A stretch of 64,000 bases of DNA from Rhodovulum sp. MB263. GTDB taxonomy: Bacteria > Pseudomonadota > Alphaproteobacteria > Rhodobacterales > Rhodobacteraceae. Location: the NCBI RefSeq assembly GCF_002073975.1, contig NZ_CP020384.1:2418001-2482000 (forward strand), in the 5' to 3' direction. Below, one piece after another: positions 44,456-52,712 of the stretch (the stretch's first letter is position 1; the number at the start of each line of letters is the position of its first letter). The position numbers and the translations under genes were made by a program. The notes under the pieces were generated by a model that had not been told where the DNA came from, searched no databases, and worked only from the letters and a program-made list of their open reading frames with translations.

Positions 44456-44486
44456 GGCGCTCTGTCGCGCGAAAGCCGGGGGACGG

Positions 44487-44966
44487 TCAAGAGGCTGGCC
44501 GGGCCAGCCGGGCCTCGAGCGCGGCCTGCCAGGCGGTCAGCCGTCTGGCGTTCACGCCAAGATCGGAATGGCCGTAGCGCGAGCGCGAAAAGGCGGCCCA
44601 GCTGGCCCCGCCCTCCTCTGGCAGGATGCGGACCGAGATATAGTCGGGGAAACCCCAGAGCGCGGAGCGCTGGACATAGGTCATGAAGAGATCGCCGGGT
44701 GTGCCCGCGATGCGCAAGGTGCGCGGCTGGGCCAGCGCCATGGCATCAAAGGCCTCGGCCAGCGCCGCGGGCGTGAGGACATAGACCGGCGCCGCGCGGT
44801 CGCCGCCCTCGGGCCGGACAAGCGCGGCATTGGGCGTCGCGGGCTTCGTCGCGGTCAGCGGATCGACATGCCAGACCGCCGGATCGTCGGGCACGGTGCG
44901 GAACCAGACCGCGCCGCCCAGAACGGCAAGCCCGGCCAGCAGCAGGATCAGGGCAAGGATCTTCAT
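44487..44966 (-). CDS. DUF1499 family protein
   Basis: 159 residues with one N-terminal hydrophobic segment ([22 protein letters not shown]) as anchor or signal. The body has the DUF1499 pattern: [25 protein letters not shown] near the start, [34 protein letters not shown] in the middle and [26 protein letters not shown] at the end. Function is unknown. It overlaps the speB stop by four bases and precedes prfA, so it belongs to the same transcription unit. Confidence 0.88.
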   Translation of the reverse strand: MKILALILLLAGLAVLGGAVWFRTVPDDPAVWHVDPLTATKPATPNAALVRPEGGDRAAPVYVLTPAALAEAFDAMALAQPRTLRIAGTPGDLFMTYVQRSALWGFPDYISVRILPEEGGASWAAFSRSRYGHSDLGVNARRLTAWQAALEARLARPAS

Positions 44967-45943
44967 GCCTCCTCTCCGGTATCGAAGCGGCGGGTCCAGC
45001 CCCAGAGGCAGATCAGCTCGACCGCGACATGCGCCCCGGCAATGGCGGTGACGCCGGTCGGATCATAGGGCGGCGAGACCTCGACCACATCGCCCCCTAC
45101 CATGCTCAGCCCGCGCAGACCCCGCAGGATCGCCGCCGCCTGCGCGCTGCTCAGCCCGCCCCAGACCGGGGTGCCGGTGCCCGGCGCGAAGGCCGGGTCG
45201 AGCGCGTCGATATCGAAGCTGAGATAGGCCGGGGCCTCGCCCACGATCTCGCGCACCCGGGCGGCGATGCCGGCGGGGCCATGGTCATGCACGAAAGGTG
45301 CATCCAGAACGGTGATCCCCATCGTGTCGGGATTGTCGGTGCGGATGCCGATCTGGACCGAGCGCGCCGGATCGATCAGCCCGGCCTTCACGGCCTTGCC
45401 GAACATGGTGCCATGGTCGATCCGGGCCATGTCGTCATCGGCCCAGGTGTCGGTATGGGCATCGAACTGCACCAGCGCGAGCGGCCCGTGTTTGGCCGCG
45501 TGGGCGCGCAGCAGCGGCAAGGACACCGAGTGATCGCCGCCCAGCGCGATACAGGCGGCCCCCGCATCCAGGATGCCCGCGACATGGGCCTCGGCCCGGG
45601 CCGGGAACTCGGCCACGCTGGCATAATCGAAGGCCATGTCACCATAATCGACGATGTCGAAGACCTCGAACGGGTTGTAGCCCCAGCCGAAGGGCCGGTC
45701 GAAGGCCTGCAGCGTGCTGGCCTCGCGGATCGCGCGCGGCCCGAAACGGGTGCCGGGCCGGTTCGTCACCGCCTGATCGAAGGGAATGCCGGTGATGACC
45801 AGATCGACGCCCGCAAGATCCTTGGTCAGGCTGCGGCGCAGGAACGAGGTCACCCCCGCGAAGGCGTTCTCGTAGGCAAGCCCGCGATGCCCCTTGCGGG
45901 TGATCGCCGCGTCGACCTCGGATTTCGCGTCTTCCAGTGCCAT
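44963..45943 (-). CDS. speB: Agmatinase (ureohydrolase family)
   Basis: 326 residues of the arginase/agmatinase family with a two-manganese site. The three metal motifs are visible: ALGGDHSVSLPLL, QFDAHTDTW and SFDIDALDPAFAPGTGTPVWGGL. The length and the FGPRAIREAS segment fit bacterial agmatinase, which splits agmatine to putrescine and urea. Related guanidino hydrolases (guanidinobutyrase, guanidinopropionase) cannot be excluded on sequence alone. It is the first gene of the minus-strand unit speB-DUF1499-prfA-prmC-DUF4167, divergent from mazG. Confidence 0.85.
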   Translation of the reverse strand: MALEDAKSEVDAAITRKGHRGLAYENAFAGVTSFLRRSLTKDLAGVDLVITGIPFDQAVTNRPGTRFGPRAIREASTLQAFDRPFGWGYNPFEVFDIVDYGDMAFDYASVAEFPARAEAHVAGILDAGAACIALGGDHSVSLPLLRAHAAKHGPLALVQFDAHTDTWADDDMARIDHGTMFGKAVKAGLIDPARSVQIGIRTDNPDTMGITVLDAPFVHDHGPAGIAARVREIVGEAPAYLSFDIDALDPAFAPGTGTPVWGGLSSAQAAAILRGLRGLSMVGGDVVEVSPPYDPTGVTAIAGAHVAVELICLWGWTRRFDTGEEA

Positions 45944-46063
45944 GGCCGGACCCTCCTGCGCGCCCCGCGCAGGATAGCGCGCGGGTTCCCTTTCTCCAGC
46001 CCCGGCTTTACACCCCGGCCTGTCTTAGTCCAACTCCTGCCGATGCCAGATTGCGAGGCCCAG

Positions 46064-46891
46064 ATGACCGAGGATTCCGACCGCTTGATCCATGACCCCA
46101 AGGGCGGCCTGCCGCGCCTTCTGGAAATCATGCGGCGCCTGCGCGACCCTGCGACCGGTTGCCCCTGGGATATCGAACAGGATTTCCGCTCGATCGCGCC
46201 CTATACGATCGAAGAGGCCTATGAGGTCGCCGATGCCATCGAGCGCGAGGCCTGGGACGAGCTGGAAGGCGAGCTGGGCGATCTGCTGCTGCAATCGGTC
46301 TATCACGCGCAGATGGGGGCCGAGGCGGGGCTGTTCGACTTCCAGTCGGTGGCGGACCGGGTCTCGGACAAGATGGTGGCGCGGCATCCGCATGTCTTCG
46401 GCAGCGAGGATCGCGGGAAATCGGCCGAGCAGCAGACCCGCGACTGGGAGACGATCAAGGCGGCCGAGCGGGCGGGCAAACAGGCGAAAGGCGTGCTCGA
46501 CGACGTGGCGCTGGCGCTGCCCGCGCTGACCCGGGCGGTCAAGCTGCAGAAACGCGCGGCCCGGGTCGGCTTCGACTGGCCCGAGACGGCGCAGGTCGTC
46601 GACAAGATCGTCGAGGAGGCGCAGGAGCTGGTCGAGGCCCGCGAGACCCTGACCGAGGCCGAGGTGTTCGAGGAATTCGGCGATCTCTTGTTCGTCGTGG
46701 CCAATCTCGCCCGCCACCTGAAGATCGAGCCCGAAGAGGCCCTGCGCGCCGCCAATGCGAAATTCACCCGCCGCTTCGCCGGGGTCGAGGCGCGGCTGGC
46801 GGCCATGGGCAAGCGACCGCAGGAGTCGGACCTGGCCGAGATGGACGCGCTTTGGAACGCGGTGAAGGCCGAGGAAAAGGCCGGTCGCTGA
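46064..46891 (+). CDS. mazG: Nucleoside triphosphate pyrophosphohydrolase
   Basis: 275 residues with two MazG helical repeats. The first (about 18-115) has CPWDIEQDFRSIAPYTIEEAYEVADAI and ELEGELGDLLLQSVYHAQM, the ExxE..ExxD magnesium motif; the second (about 170-250) repeats it in GFDWPETAQVVDKIVEEAQELVEA and EVFEEFGDLLFVVANLARHL. It hydrolyses NTPs to NMP and pyrophosphate for nucleotide-pool cleansing. The ATG at 46064 has GAGG six bases upstream; an in-frame ATG at 46043 lacks a ribosome site. Confidence 0.94.
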   Translation: MTEDSDRLIHDPKGGLPRLLEIMRRLRDPATGCPWDIEQDFRSIAPYTIEEAYEVADAIEREAWDELEGELGDLLLQSVYHAQMGAEAGLFDFQSVADRVSDKMVARHPHVFGSEDRGKSAEQQTRDWETIKAAERAGKQAKGVLDDVALALPALTRAVKLQKRAARVGFDWPETAQVVDKIVEEAQELVEARETLTEAEVFEEFGDLLFVVANLARHLKIEPEEALRAANAKFTRRFAGVEARLAAMGKRPQESDLAEMDALWNAVKAEEKAGR

Positions 46892-47122
46892 ACCGCCCCT
46901 GGGCCCGGGAAAACCGGCCTCAGGAGGGCGACACACAGCCCCGGCGCGGCACGGGCCGTATCTTTGCGTGAAAAGGCTCAAATCTACTTCAGGTTGACTC
47001 AGGCATCCATTTCCCACACACTTAGGCTTGTACAAGTTCCATTTTCGCCAGAAAGACCGGATTGGCGCCACGGTCTGTAAATTACGCTCACTCATGCATT
47101 CCGAAAAAATCGGAGAACAGAC

Positions 47123-47806
47123 ATGATGACATTTGGAAAACTCGCCTCAACCACGGTCCTGGCAACTGTTCTGGCGACGAGCGCAAGCGCGGCGACACTT
47201 ACAGCCGATACTGAATTGGATTTCTTTGACTCCGGGACGGGCCCTCTCCTCGGCCCCTACGGCGGTGATACCGCTGGCGGCGGCTATCCGGTCCTGCTCT
47301 CGGACAGCTCGAACGCTCTTGACGGCGATCTGAGCACGTTCGTGTCATTGCCGACCGGAACCTTCATCACAGTCGGCTTTTCAAGTGGCTACGTCTTCGA
47401 CGGCACGGGAGATGATATATTCGTGAGCGAGGTTGACCGAAACTCGGATGAGGACGCCAATGTGCATGTATCCTCTGACGGTATCGGGTTCACCTTCCTT
47501 GGGACAGTCGGAACAGGAGGAACCGAAACGCTTGATCTTGCATCGATTGGCTTTGCCGACCCGGTGACCGCGATCAGAATCGAAGGGCTGGGGACGGGCG
47601 GCGGTTCGCCGGGCTACGATCTTGCCATGGTGCAGGGGCTTGAGGGGAGCGTGGTCATTACGCCTCCTACCGCGGTTCCTCTTCCCGCCGGTGTCTGGCT
47701 TCTGCTGAGCGGACTTGGGGCAATAGGTCTGGCGCAGAGAAAGCGGACCGGATTCCGACAAGCTGCACCGGCAGAGCGAAATGGGCGGCGCCATAGGCCG
47801 GGCTGA
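47123..47806 (+). CDS. Secreted VPLPA-CTERM sorting-domain protein with discoidin-like body
   Basis: 227 residues. A signal peptide (MMTFGKLASTTVLATVLATSASA) is followed by a Gly/Asp/Thr-rich beta domain of F5/8-type appearance (DSSNALDGDLSTFVSLPTGTFITVGFSSG; DLASIGFADPVTAIRIEGLGTGGG) and a sorting tail: VPLPAGVWLLLSGLGAIGL, then QRKR. This is the VPLPA variant of PEP-CTERM, cleaved by an exosortase. Unusually about 22 residues (TGFRQAAPAERNGRRHRPG) follow the basic cluster, where family members normally stop. Base composition is clearly more AT-rich than its neighbours. No exosortase gene is in the window. Start at 47123 has GGAG seven bases upstream. Confidence 0.85.
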   Translation: MMTFGKLASTTVLATVLATSASAATLTADTELDFFDSGTGPLLGPYGGDTAGGGYPVLLSDSSNALDGDLSTFVSLPTGTFITVGFSSGYVFDGTGDDIFVSEVDRNSDEDANVHVSSDGIGFTFLGTVGTGGTETLDLASIGFADPVTAIRIEGLGTGGGSPGYDLAMVQGLEGSVVITPPTAVPLPAGVWLLLSGLGAIGLAQRKRTGFRQAAPAERNGRRHRPG

Positions 47807-47950
47807 AGGTCGCGCCCGCATTCCAACGACCAGAGCGCCGCCCCTCGCAATGACCTTGCCAGTGGCGCAAATGAAGGGCCTACGGCCGGAACGACCGCGG
47901 ATCACGCCGGATCAAGCGGATGTGAGCGGGCTCCCCCCTCGCCACCTTGA

Positions 47951-47969
47951 CCCGACAAAAATTGTCGGG
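47951..47969 (+). promoter_or_regulatory. Perfect palindromic operator candidate before the iron-type binding-protein gene
   Basis: CCCGACA-AAAAT-TGTCGGG: seven-base perfect arms around five A/T bases, 42 bases upstream of the ATG at 48012. The form and place suit an iron-responsive repressor site, but I cannot match it to a named box. Confidence 0.5.
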
Positions 47970-48011
47970 TTTAACCCTGACCGGAATGCACCAGACCGGA
48001 CAGGAGACCCC

Positions 48012-49019
48012 ATGACCTTGCGCACTGCCCTTGTGGCCACCGCCGCTGCGGCCACGCTGGCCCCGACTGCCCAGGCCGATGTGAATATCTATTCCTATCG
48101 CCAGCCCGAACTGATCCAGCCGATCCTCGACGCCTTTACCGAGGATACCGGCATCGCCACCAATATCGCCTTTCTCAACAAGGGCATGGTCGAGCGGCTT
48201 CAGGCCGAGGGCATGCGCAGCCCGGCCGATATCATCCTGACGGTCGATGTCGCGCGGCTGGCCGAGGCGGTCGATGCGGGCGTGACCCAGGCCGTCGACA
48301 GCGCCGTTCTGACCGAGAAGATCCCGGCGGCCTTCCGCGATGCCGACAATCACTGGTTCGGGGTCACAACCCGCGCCCGGATCGTCTATGCCGCCAAGGA
48401 CCGCGTCGATCCCTCGGAAATCACCACCTATGAGGACCTGGCCAATCCGAAATGGAAGGGCCGGATCTGCACCCGCTCGGGCACCCATGCCTATACGCTG
48501 GCGCTGGTTGCGGCGATGATCCACCACCATGGCGAAGAGGCCGCAAAGACCTGGCTCGAAGGCGTCAAGGCCAACCTCGCGCGCAAGCCCCAGGGCAACG
48601 ACCGCGCGCAGGTCAAGGCGATCTGGGCCGGCGAATGCGATATCTCGCTCGGCAACACCTATTACATGGGCCAGATGCTGAAGGACCCCGAACAGGAGGC
48701 CTGGGCGCAGTCGGTCAACGTGCTGTTCCCGACCTTCGAGACCGGCGGCACCCATGTGAACATCTCGGGCATTGCCATGACCAAGGCCGCGCCGAACCGC
48801 GAGGAGGCGCTGAAATTCATGGAGTACCTCACCTCCGAGCATGCCCAGGAGATCTATGCCGAGGTCAATTACGAATACCCGGTCGTGCCGGGCACCGAGC
48901 CGTCGGATCTGGTGAAAAGCTGGGGCAGCTTCACCGCCGATGACGTGAACCTGATCGCCCTGTCGCGCGACCGTGCGGCGGCGCTCAGGCTGGTCGAGGA
49001 AGTCGATTTCGACGGCTGA
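48012..49019 (+). CDS. Periplasmic iron(III)-type ABC substrate-binding protein
   Basis: 335 residues with a cleavable signal peptide (MTLRTALVATAAAATLAPTAQA) and the FbpA/FutA type II binding-protein fold: VNIYSYRQPELIQPILDAFTEDTGI at the start, TTYEDLANPKWKGRICTR, and GNTYYMGQML with the paired tyrosines that bind ferric iron in this family. Iron uptake is the best inference. No permease or ATPase gene is adjacent, so it is an orphan or works with a distant transporter. The ATG at 48012 follows CAGGAGACCCC. A palindrome lies 42 bases upstream. Confidence 0.88.
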   Translation: MTLRTALVATAAAATLAPTAQADVNIYSYRQPELIQPILDAFTEDTGIATNIAFLNKGMVERLQAEGMRSPADIILTVDVARLAEAVDAGVTQAVDSAVLTEKIPAAFRDADNHWFGVTTRARIVYAAKDRVDPSEITTYEDLANPKWKGRICTRSGTHAYTLALVAAMIHHHGEEAAKTWLEGVKANLARKPQGNDRAQVKAIWAGECDISLGNTYYMGQMLKDPEQEAWAQSVNVLFPTFETGGTHVNISGIAMTKAAPNREEALKFMEYLTSEHAQEIYAEVNYEYPVVPGTEPSDLVKSWGSFTADDVNLIALSRDRAAALRLVEEVDFDG

Positions 49020-49135
49020 ACCGGTTTCGGGCGGCGGCCCCCGCGGGACGGGGCCGCCGCCCCGAAAGGCGGGCGCGCTGGACATACCGGCGCGCCCGCG
49101 CCACGTTGCAGGGCCAGCTTTCCCGGAGACCTCGC

Positions 49136-50071
49136 ATGCCCCGCAAGATCATCATCGACACAGATCCCGGCCAGGACGACGCCGTAGCCATCCTGCTGGC
49201 ACTGGCCAGCCCCGAGATCGAGGTGCTGGGCCTGACCGCCGTCGCCGGCAATGTGCCGCTGGCGCTGACCCAGAAGAATGCGCGCATGGTCTGCGAACTG
49301 GCCGGACGGCGCGACATCCCGGTCTTCGCGGGCTGCGACCGGCCGCTGGCAGGACAGCTCGTCACCGCCGAGCATGTGCATGGCAGAACTGGGCTCGACG
49401 GCCCCACCCTGCCCGAGCCGACCATGCCGCTGCAAGACGCGCATGCCGTCGCCTTCCTGATCGAGACCCTGCGCGCCGCACCCGAGGGCGAGATCACGCT
49501 CTGCCCGCTGGGGCCCCTGACCAATATCGCGACGGCGCTGCGCGAGGCCCCCGAGATCGGCCCGAAGATCCGCGAGATCGTGCTGATGGGCGGCGCCTAT
49601 TTCGAGGTCGGCAACATCACCCCCGCGGCCGAGTTCAACATCTTCGTCGATCCCGAAGCCGCGGCCATCGTCTTCGCCTCGGGCGTGCCGCTGACCGTCA
49701 TGCCGCTGGATGTGACCCACAAGGCGCTGGTCACCAAGCCCCGCAACGACGCGTTCCGCGCGCTCGACACGGCGGTCGGCCAGGCCGTTGCCGCGATGAC
49801 CGATTTCTTCGAACGCTATGACCGCGAGAAATACGGTTCGGAGGGCGCGCCGCTGCACGACCCCTGCGTCATCGCCCATCTGATCAGGCCCGGGCTGTTC
49901 CGCGGCCGCCATGTCAATGTCGAGATAGAGACCGAGGGCCGCTTTACCCGCGGAATGACCGTGGCAGACTGGTGGCGGGTATCGGACCGCGCGCCGAATG
50001 CCACTTTCATGGGCGATCTCGATGCCGATGGCTTCTTCGCGCTGCTGACAGAGCGGCTTGGCCGGCTATGA
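49136..50071 (+). CDS. Inosine-uridine-type nucleoside hydrolase
   Basis: 311 residues. The N-terminal calcium-binding signature IIIDTDPGQDDAVAILLAL identifies the nucleoside N-ribohydrolase family. Also present are ITLCPLGPLTNIATALRE, EIVLMGGAYFEVGNITPAAEFNIFVDPEAA and a C-terminal LHDPCVIAHLIRPGLF with the active-site His region. It releases the base from ribonucleosides for salvage; purine or pyrimidine preference is not certain. The ATG at 49136 (MPRKIIIDTDPG) follows CGGAGACCTCGC. It lies 116 bases after the binding-protein gene and may be independent of it. Confidence 0.92.
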   Translation: MPRKIIIDTDPGQDDAVAILLALASPEIEVLGLTAVAGNVPLALTQKNARMVCELAGRRDIPVFAGCDRPLAGQLVTAEHVHGRTGLDGPTLPEPTMPLQDAHAVAFLIETLRAAPEGEITLCPLGPLTNIATALREAPEIGPKIREIVLMGGAYFEVGNITPAAEFNIFVDPEAAAIVFASGVPLTVMPLDVTHKALVTKPRNDAFRALDTAVGQAVAAMTDFFERYDREKYGSEGAPLHDPCVIAHLIRPGLFRGRHVNVEIETEGRFTRGMTVADWWRVSDRAPNATFMGDLDADGFFALLTERLGRL

Positions 50072-50387
50072 GCCCCGGATCGGAGCCGTCAATTGCGATC
50101 AGGGAATGATTTTTGAAGCCTGTAACAAAGACTTCGCAAAAATCGGAAACAATTTCCACGGCATTGCGAAGAATTCCGTGGTATTCCGGATATCAACTTT
50201 AACGCGACACGCAAAAAGGCAACAAAACCCAAGAATTTGCACGCAAAACGTGAATCGTCAAAGTAACGCCCCGTTTCCTTCGAAAACAAGCCAGATTTGT
50301 TGCTCGAAGAGCCCCTGAATGCTATGAGCATATCGCCTGCATTATTCCACAGGCGCTTCAGATTTTGAAGAAACGGGGAAAATACCA
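50072..50387. other. AT-rich intergenic region before the second VPLPA-CTERM gene
   Basis: 316 bases of clearly lower GC content than the flanks, with no supported gene. The only small structure is CTTCA-GATTT-TGAAG close to the ribosome site of the next gene. It probably holds that gene's promoter, which I cannot pinpoint. Confidence 0.4.
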
Positions 50388-50996
50388 GTGTTCAAGACGT
50401 CTTGTGCCGCGGCAGCCGCGGTCATGCTTATTGGCGGCTCGGCATCAGCCGCCACGTTCGACTTCACCTCAGCATCGCTCGATGCGAACAACCAGCTGAC
50501 CGTCGACGGGGTCACGGTGAGCGCCTATGCCGGCGTCTACCGCGACTTTCCGAACCCGGACACGATCCTGGTGACGGATTGCTCGACCTCGCTGTCCTGC
50601 GACCGCTCTGTCTCTCAGAGCAGTGCCGGGCTCGGTGTCGGCGGGTTCCTCGACAGCTCCGAGATCGACGGCTTCCTCGGCAACGACCTGCTGACCCTGT
50701 CGTTCAGCCAGACCGTCGACTTCTCGCAGGTCCTGTTCTCGTACTGGAGCATGGCCGACAGCTTCGACCTGTTCGTCGACGGCGTGCTGGTCTCTCCCGA
50801 AGAGCGCTCGGGGCCGAACCCCTACCCGCTGAGCGGGCTGACCGGCACCTCGATCAGCTTCGGCGCCGATGGCTGGACGGACTCCTACAAGCTGGCCTCG
50901 ATCACCGTCGCGCCGGTGCCGGTGCCGGCGGCGGGCCTGATGCTGCTGGGCGGGCTCGGCGGCCTGGCCGCGCTGCGTCGCAAGAAGAAAAGCTGA
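50388..50996 (+). CDS. Secreted VPLPA/VPVPA-CTERM sorting-domain protein
   Basis: 202 residues starting with GTG at 50388, preceded by ACGGGGAAA. Signal peptide: [21 protein letters not shown]. The body is beta-rich and Ser/Asp-rich with two cysteines ([12 protein letters not shown]) that could form a small disulfide loop, and an [26 protein letters not shown] segment as in other PEP-CTERM proteins. The tail is [26 protein letters not shown], a normal sorting signal ending in a basic cluster. It is likely anchored or processed by an exosortase and exported with exopolysaccharide. A strong terminator follows 40 bases later, so it is a single-gene unit. Confidence 0.88.
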   Translation: MFKTSCAAAAAVMLIGGSASAATFDFTSASLDANNQLTVDGVTVSAYAGVYRDFPNPDTILVTDCSTSLSCDRSVSQSSAGLGVGGFLDSSEIDGFLGNDLLTLSFSQTVDFSQVLFSYWSMADSFDLFVDGVLVSPEERSGPNPYPLSGLTGTSISFGADGWTDSYKLASITVAPVPVPAAGLMLLGGLGGLAALRRKKKS

Positions 50997-51036
50997 GAGC
51001 CGGCGCGAGCCGTCCTGTTCCGACGCTTCCATGCAG

Positions 51037-51065
51037 AAGGCCCCCGGCACTCACCCGGGGGCCTT
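51037..51065 (+). terminator. Intrinsic terminator after the second VPLPA-CTERM gene
   Basis: An 11-base stem, AAGGCCCCCGG with CCGGGGGCCTT, around a seven-base loop, ending in TTTTCG. It lies 40 bases past the stop at 50996. Confidence 0.9.
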
Positions 51066-51118
51066 TTCGTAGCCATTGCCCGGCTGGAAAGCCACGGCAT
51101 GCGGCCTATCTCGGCGGC

Positions 51119-52558
51119 ATGACCCTTTCGATCCGCTTCGACAATTCCTACGCCCGCCTTCCCGAGCGGTTCTACAGCCGCCAGGCGCCCGAACCGGTGC
51201 GCGCGCCGCGTCTGATCGCGCTGAACGGTTCACTGGCAGAGGCGCTCGGCCTCGACCCCGGGGCGCTGGCCTCGGAGGACGGCGTCCAGATGCTGGCGGG
51301 CAACCGGCTGCCCGAGGGCGCCGATCCGCTGGCGCAGGTCTATGCCGGGCATCAGTTCGGCGGCTTCGTGCCCCGGCTGGGCGATGGCCGGGCGATCCTG
51401 CTGGGCGAGGTCCTGGCCCCCGACGGCACCCGCCATGACATCCAGCTCAAGGGCGCGGGCCGCACCCCCTATTCGCGGATGGGGGACGGCCGGGCCTGGC
51501 TCGGCCCGGTACTGCGCGAATATCTGGTCTCCGAGGCGATGCATGCGCAGGGCATCCCGACCACCCGGGCACTGGCCGCGGTCGAGACCGGCGAGAGGGT
51601 GATCCGCGAGACCGTGCGCCCCGGCGCGGTGCTGACGCGCGTCGCGGCAAGCCATATCCGCGTCGGCACCTTCCAGTATTTCGCCGCGCGCCAGGACAAC
51701 GACGCACTGGAGGCGCTGGCCCGCCATGTGATGGCCCGCCACTACCCCGGGACGGAAACCGTGCTCGACATGCTGCAGGCAGTGCTGGCCGCGCAGGCAC
51801 GGCTGGTCGCGCAATGGATGGGCACGGGCTTCATCCATGGCGTGATGAACACCGACAATACCTCGGTCGCGGGCGAGACCATCGATTACGGCCCCTGCGC
51901 CTTCATGGATGCCTACCGCCCCGACCAGGTCTTCAGCTCGATCGACGCCTATGGCCGCTATGCCTATGACCGCCAGGCCGATATCGCCGCCTGGAACCTG
52001 GCGCAGCTGGCCAGCGCGCTGCTGCCGCTGATCGACCCGGACCGCGACCGCGCGATCGAGCAGGCGACCGCCGCGATGCACGGCTTTCCCGACCTCTTCA
52101 AGGCGGCCTGGCTCGAGGTCTTCCGCCCGAAGATCGGGCTGGCCGGTGCCGAGCCCGGGGATGCCGAACTGATCCACGGGCTCCTGGACCTGATGGCCGC
52201 CGAGCGGGCCGATTTCACCAACACCTTCCGCGATCTGGCCGAGGGCCGCGCAGGAGCGGGCTTCCGCGACCGCGCAGGCTTCGGGGACTGGGCCCGGGAC
52301 TGGACAGCCCGGCTCGGCCGCGAGGCGGCGACGCAGCCAGAGGCCGAGGCCAGGATGCGCGCCGCGAACCCGGCCTACATTCCGCGCAACCACCGGATCG
52401 AGGCTGCGATCTCGGCCGCGATCGAGGGCGATCTCGGCCCGTTCCGGCGCCTGCAAGAGGTCCTGGAACGCCCCTTCGAGACCCGGCCCGGGGCAGAGGA
52501 TCTGCGCGCCCCGCCCGCCCCTCACCAAGAAGTCCTGCAGACCTTCTGCGGCACCTGA
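51119..52558 (+). CDS. selO: SelO/YdiU family protein adenylyltransferase (pseudokinase fold)
   Basis: 479 residues of the SelO family, which transfers AMP to Ser/Thr/Tyr of redox-related proteins. Signatures: [62 protein letters not shown], and [28 protein letters not shown] with the catalytic Asn/Asp. The C-terminus ends FCGT: the cysteine is third from the end, the position of selenocysteine in eukaryotic SelO. The ATG at 51119 starts [21 protein letters not shown]; an overlapping longer frame upstream is noncoding. Confidence 0.95.
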   Translation: MTLSIRFDNSYARLPERFYSRQAPEPVRAPRLIALNGSLAEALGLDPGALASEDGVQMLAGNRLPEGADPLAQVYAGHQFGGFVPRLGDGRAILLGEVLAPDGTRHDIQLKGAGRTPYSRMGDGRAWLGPVLREYLVSEAMHAQGIPTTRALAAVETGERVIRETVRPGAVLTRVAASHIRVGTFQYFAARQDNDALEALARHVMARHYPGTETVLDMLQAVLAAQARLVAQWMGTGFIHGVMNTDNTSVAGETIDYGPCAFMDAYRPDQVFSSIDAYGRYAYDRQADIAAWNLAQLASALLPLIDPDRDRAIEQATAAMHGFPDLFKAAWLEVFRPKIGLAGAEPGDAELIHGLLDLMAAERADFTNTFRDLAEGRAGAGFRDRAGFGDWARDWTARLGREAATQPEAEARMRAANPAYIPRNHRIEAAISAAIEGDLGPFRRLQEVLERPFETRPGAEDLRAPPAPHQEVLQTFCGT

Positions 52559-52573
52559 TCCGATCCCTGTTCT

Positions 52574-52597
52574 GGGCCCTGATCCGGGCCCTGATCC
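52574..52597 (+). repeat. Two-copy 12-bp direct repeat after selO
   Basis: GGGCCCTGATCC occurs twice in tandem (52574-52585, 52586-52597), with a weaker partial copy before it. A GCCCGC-CGCA-GCGGGC hairpin follows at 52602-52617 without a T-run. Together they lie in the 154-base gap between selO and the antiporter gene. Confidence 0.6.
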
Positions 52598-52712
52598 GCG
52601 CGCCCGCCGCAGCGGGCCGCCGGATATTCTACTTTGCCCGGTCCGGAGTTCGGGCTAGCCATGTCGACAATCCGATATTTTCGACTCCCCTTCCCGATTT
52701 CCGGACAAAGAC

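Noticed and set aside
47027-47036. CTTGTACAAG palindrome upstream of the first VPLPA-CTERM gene as a quorum-sensing box
   Set aside because: Only ten bases long; lux-type boxes are about 20 bases and the flanks do not extend the symmetry.
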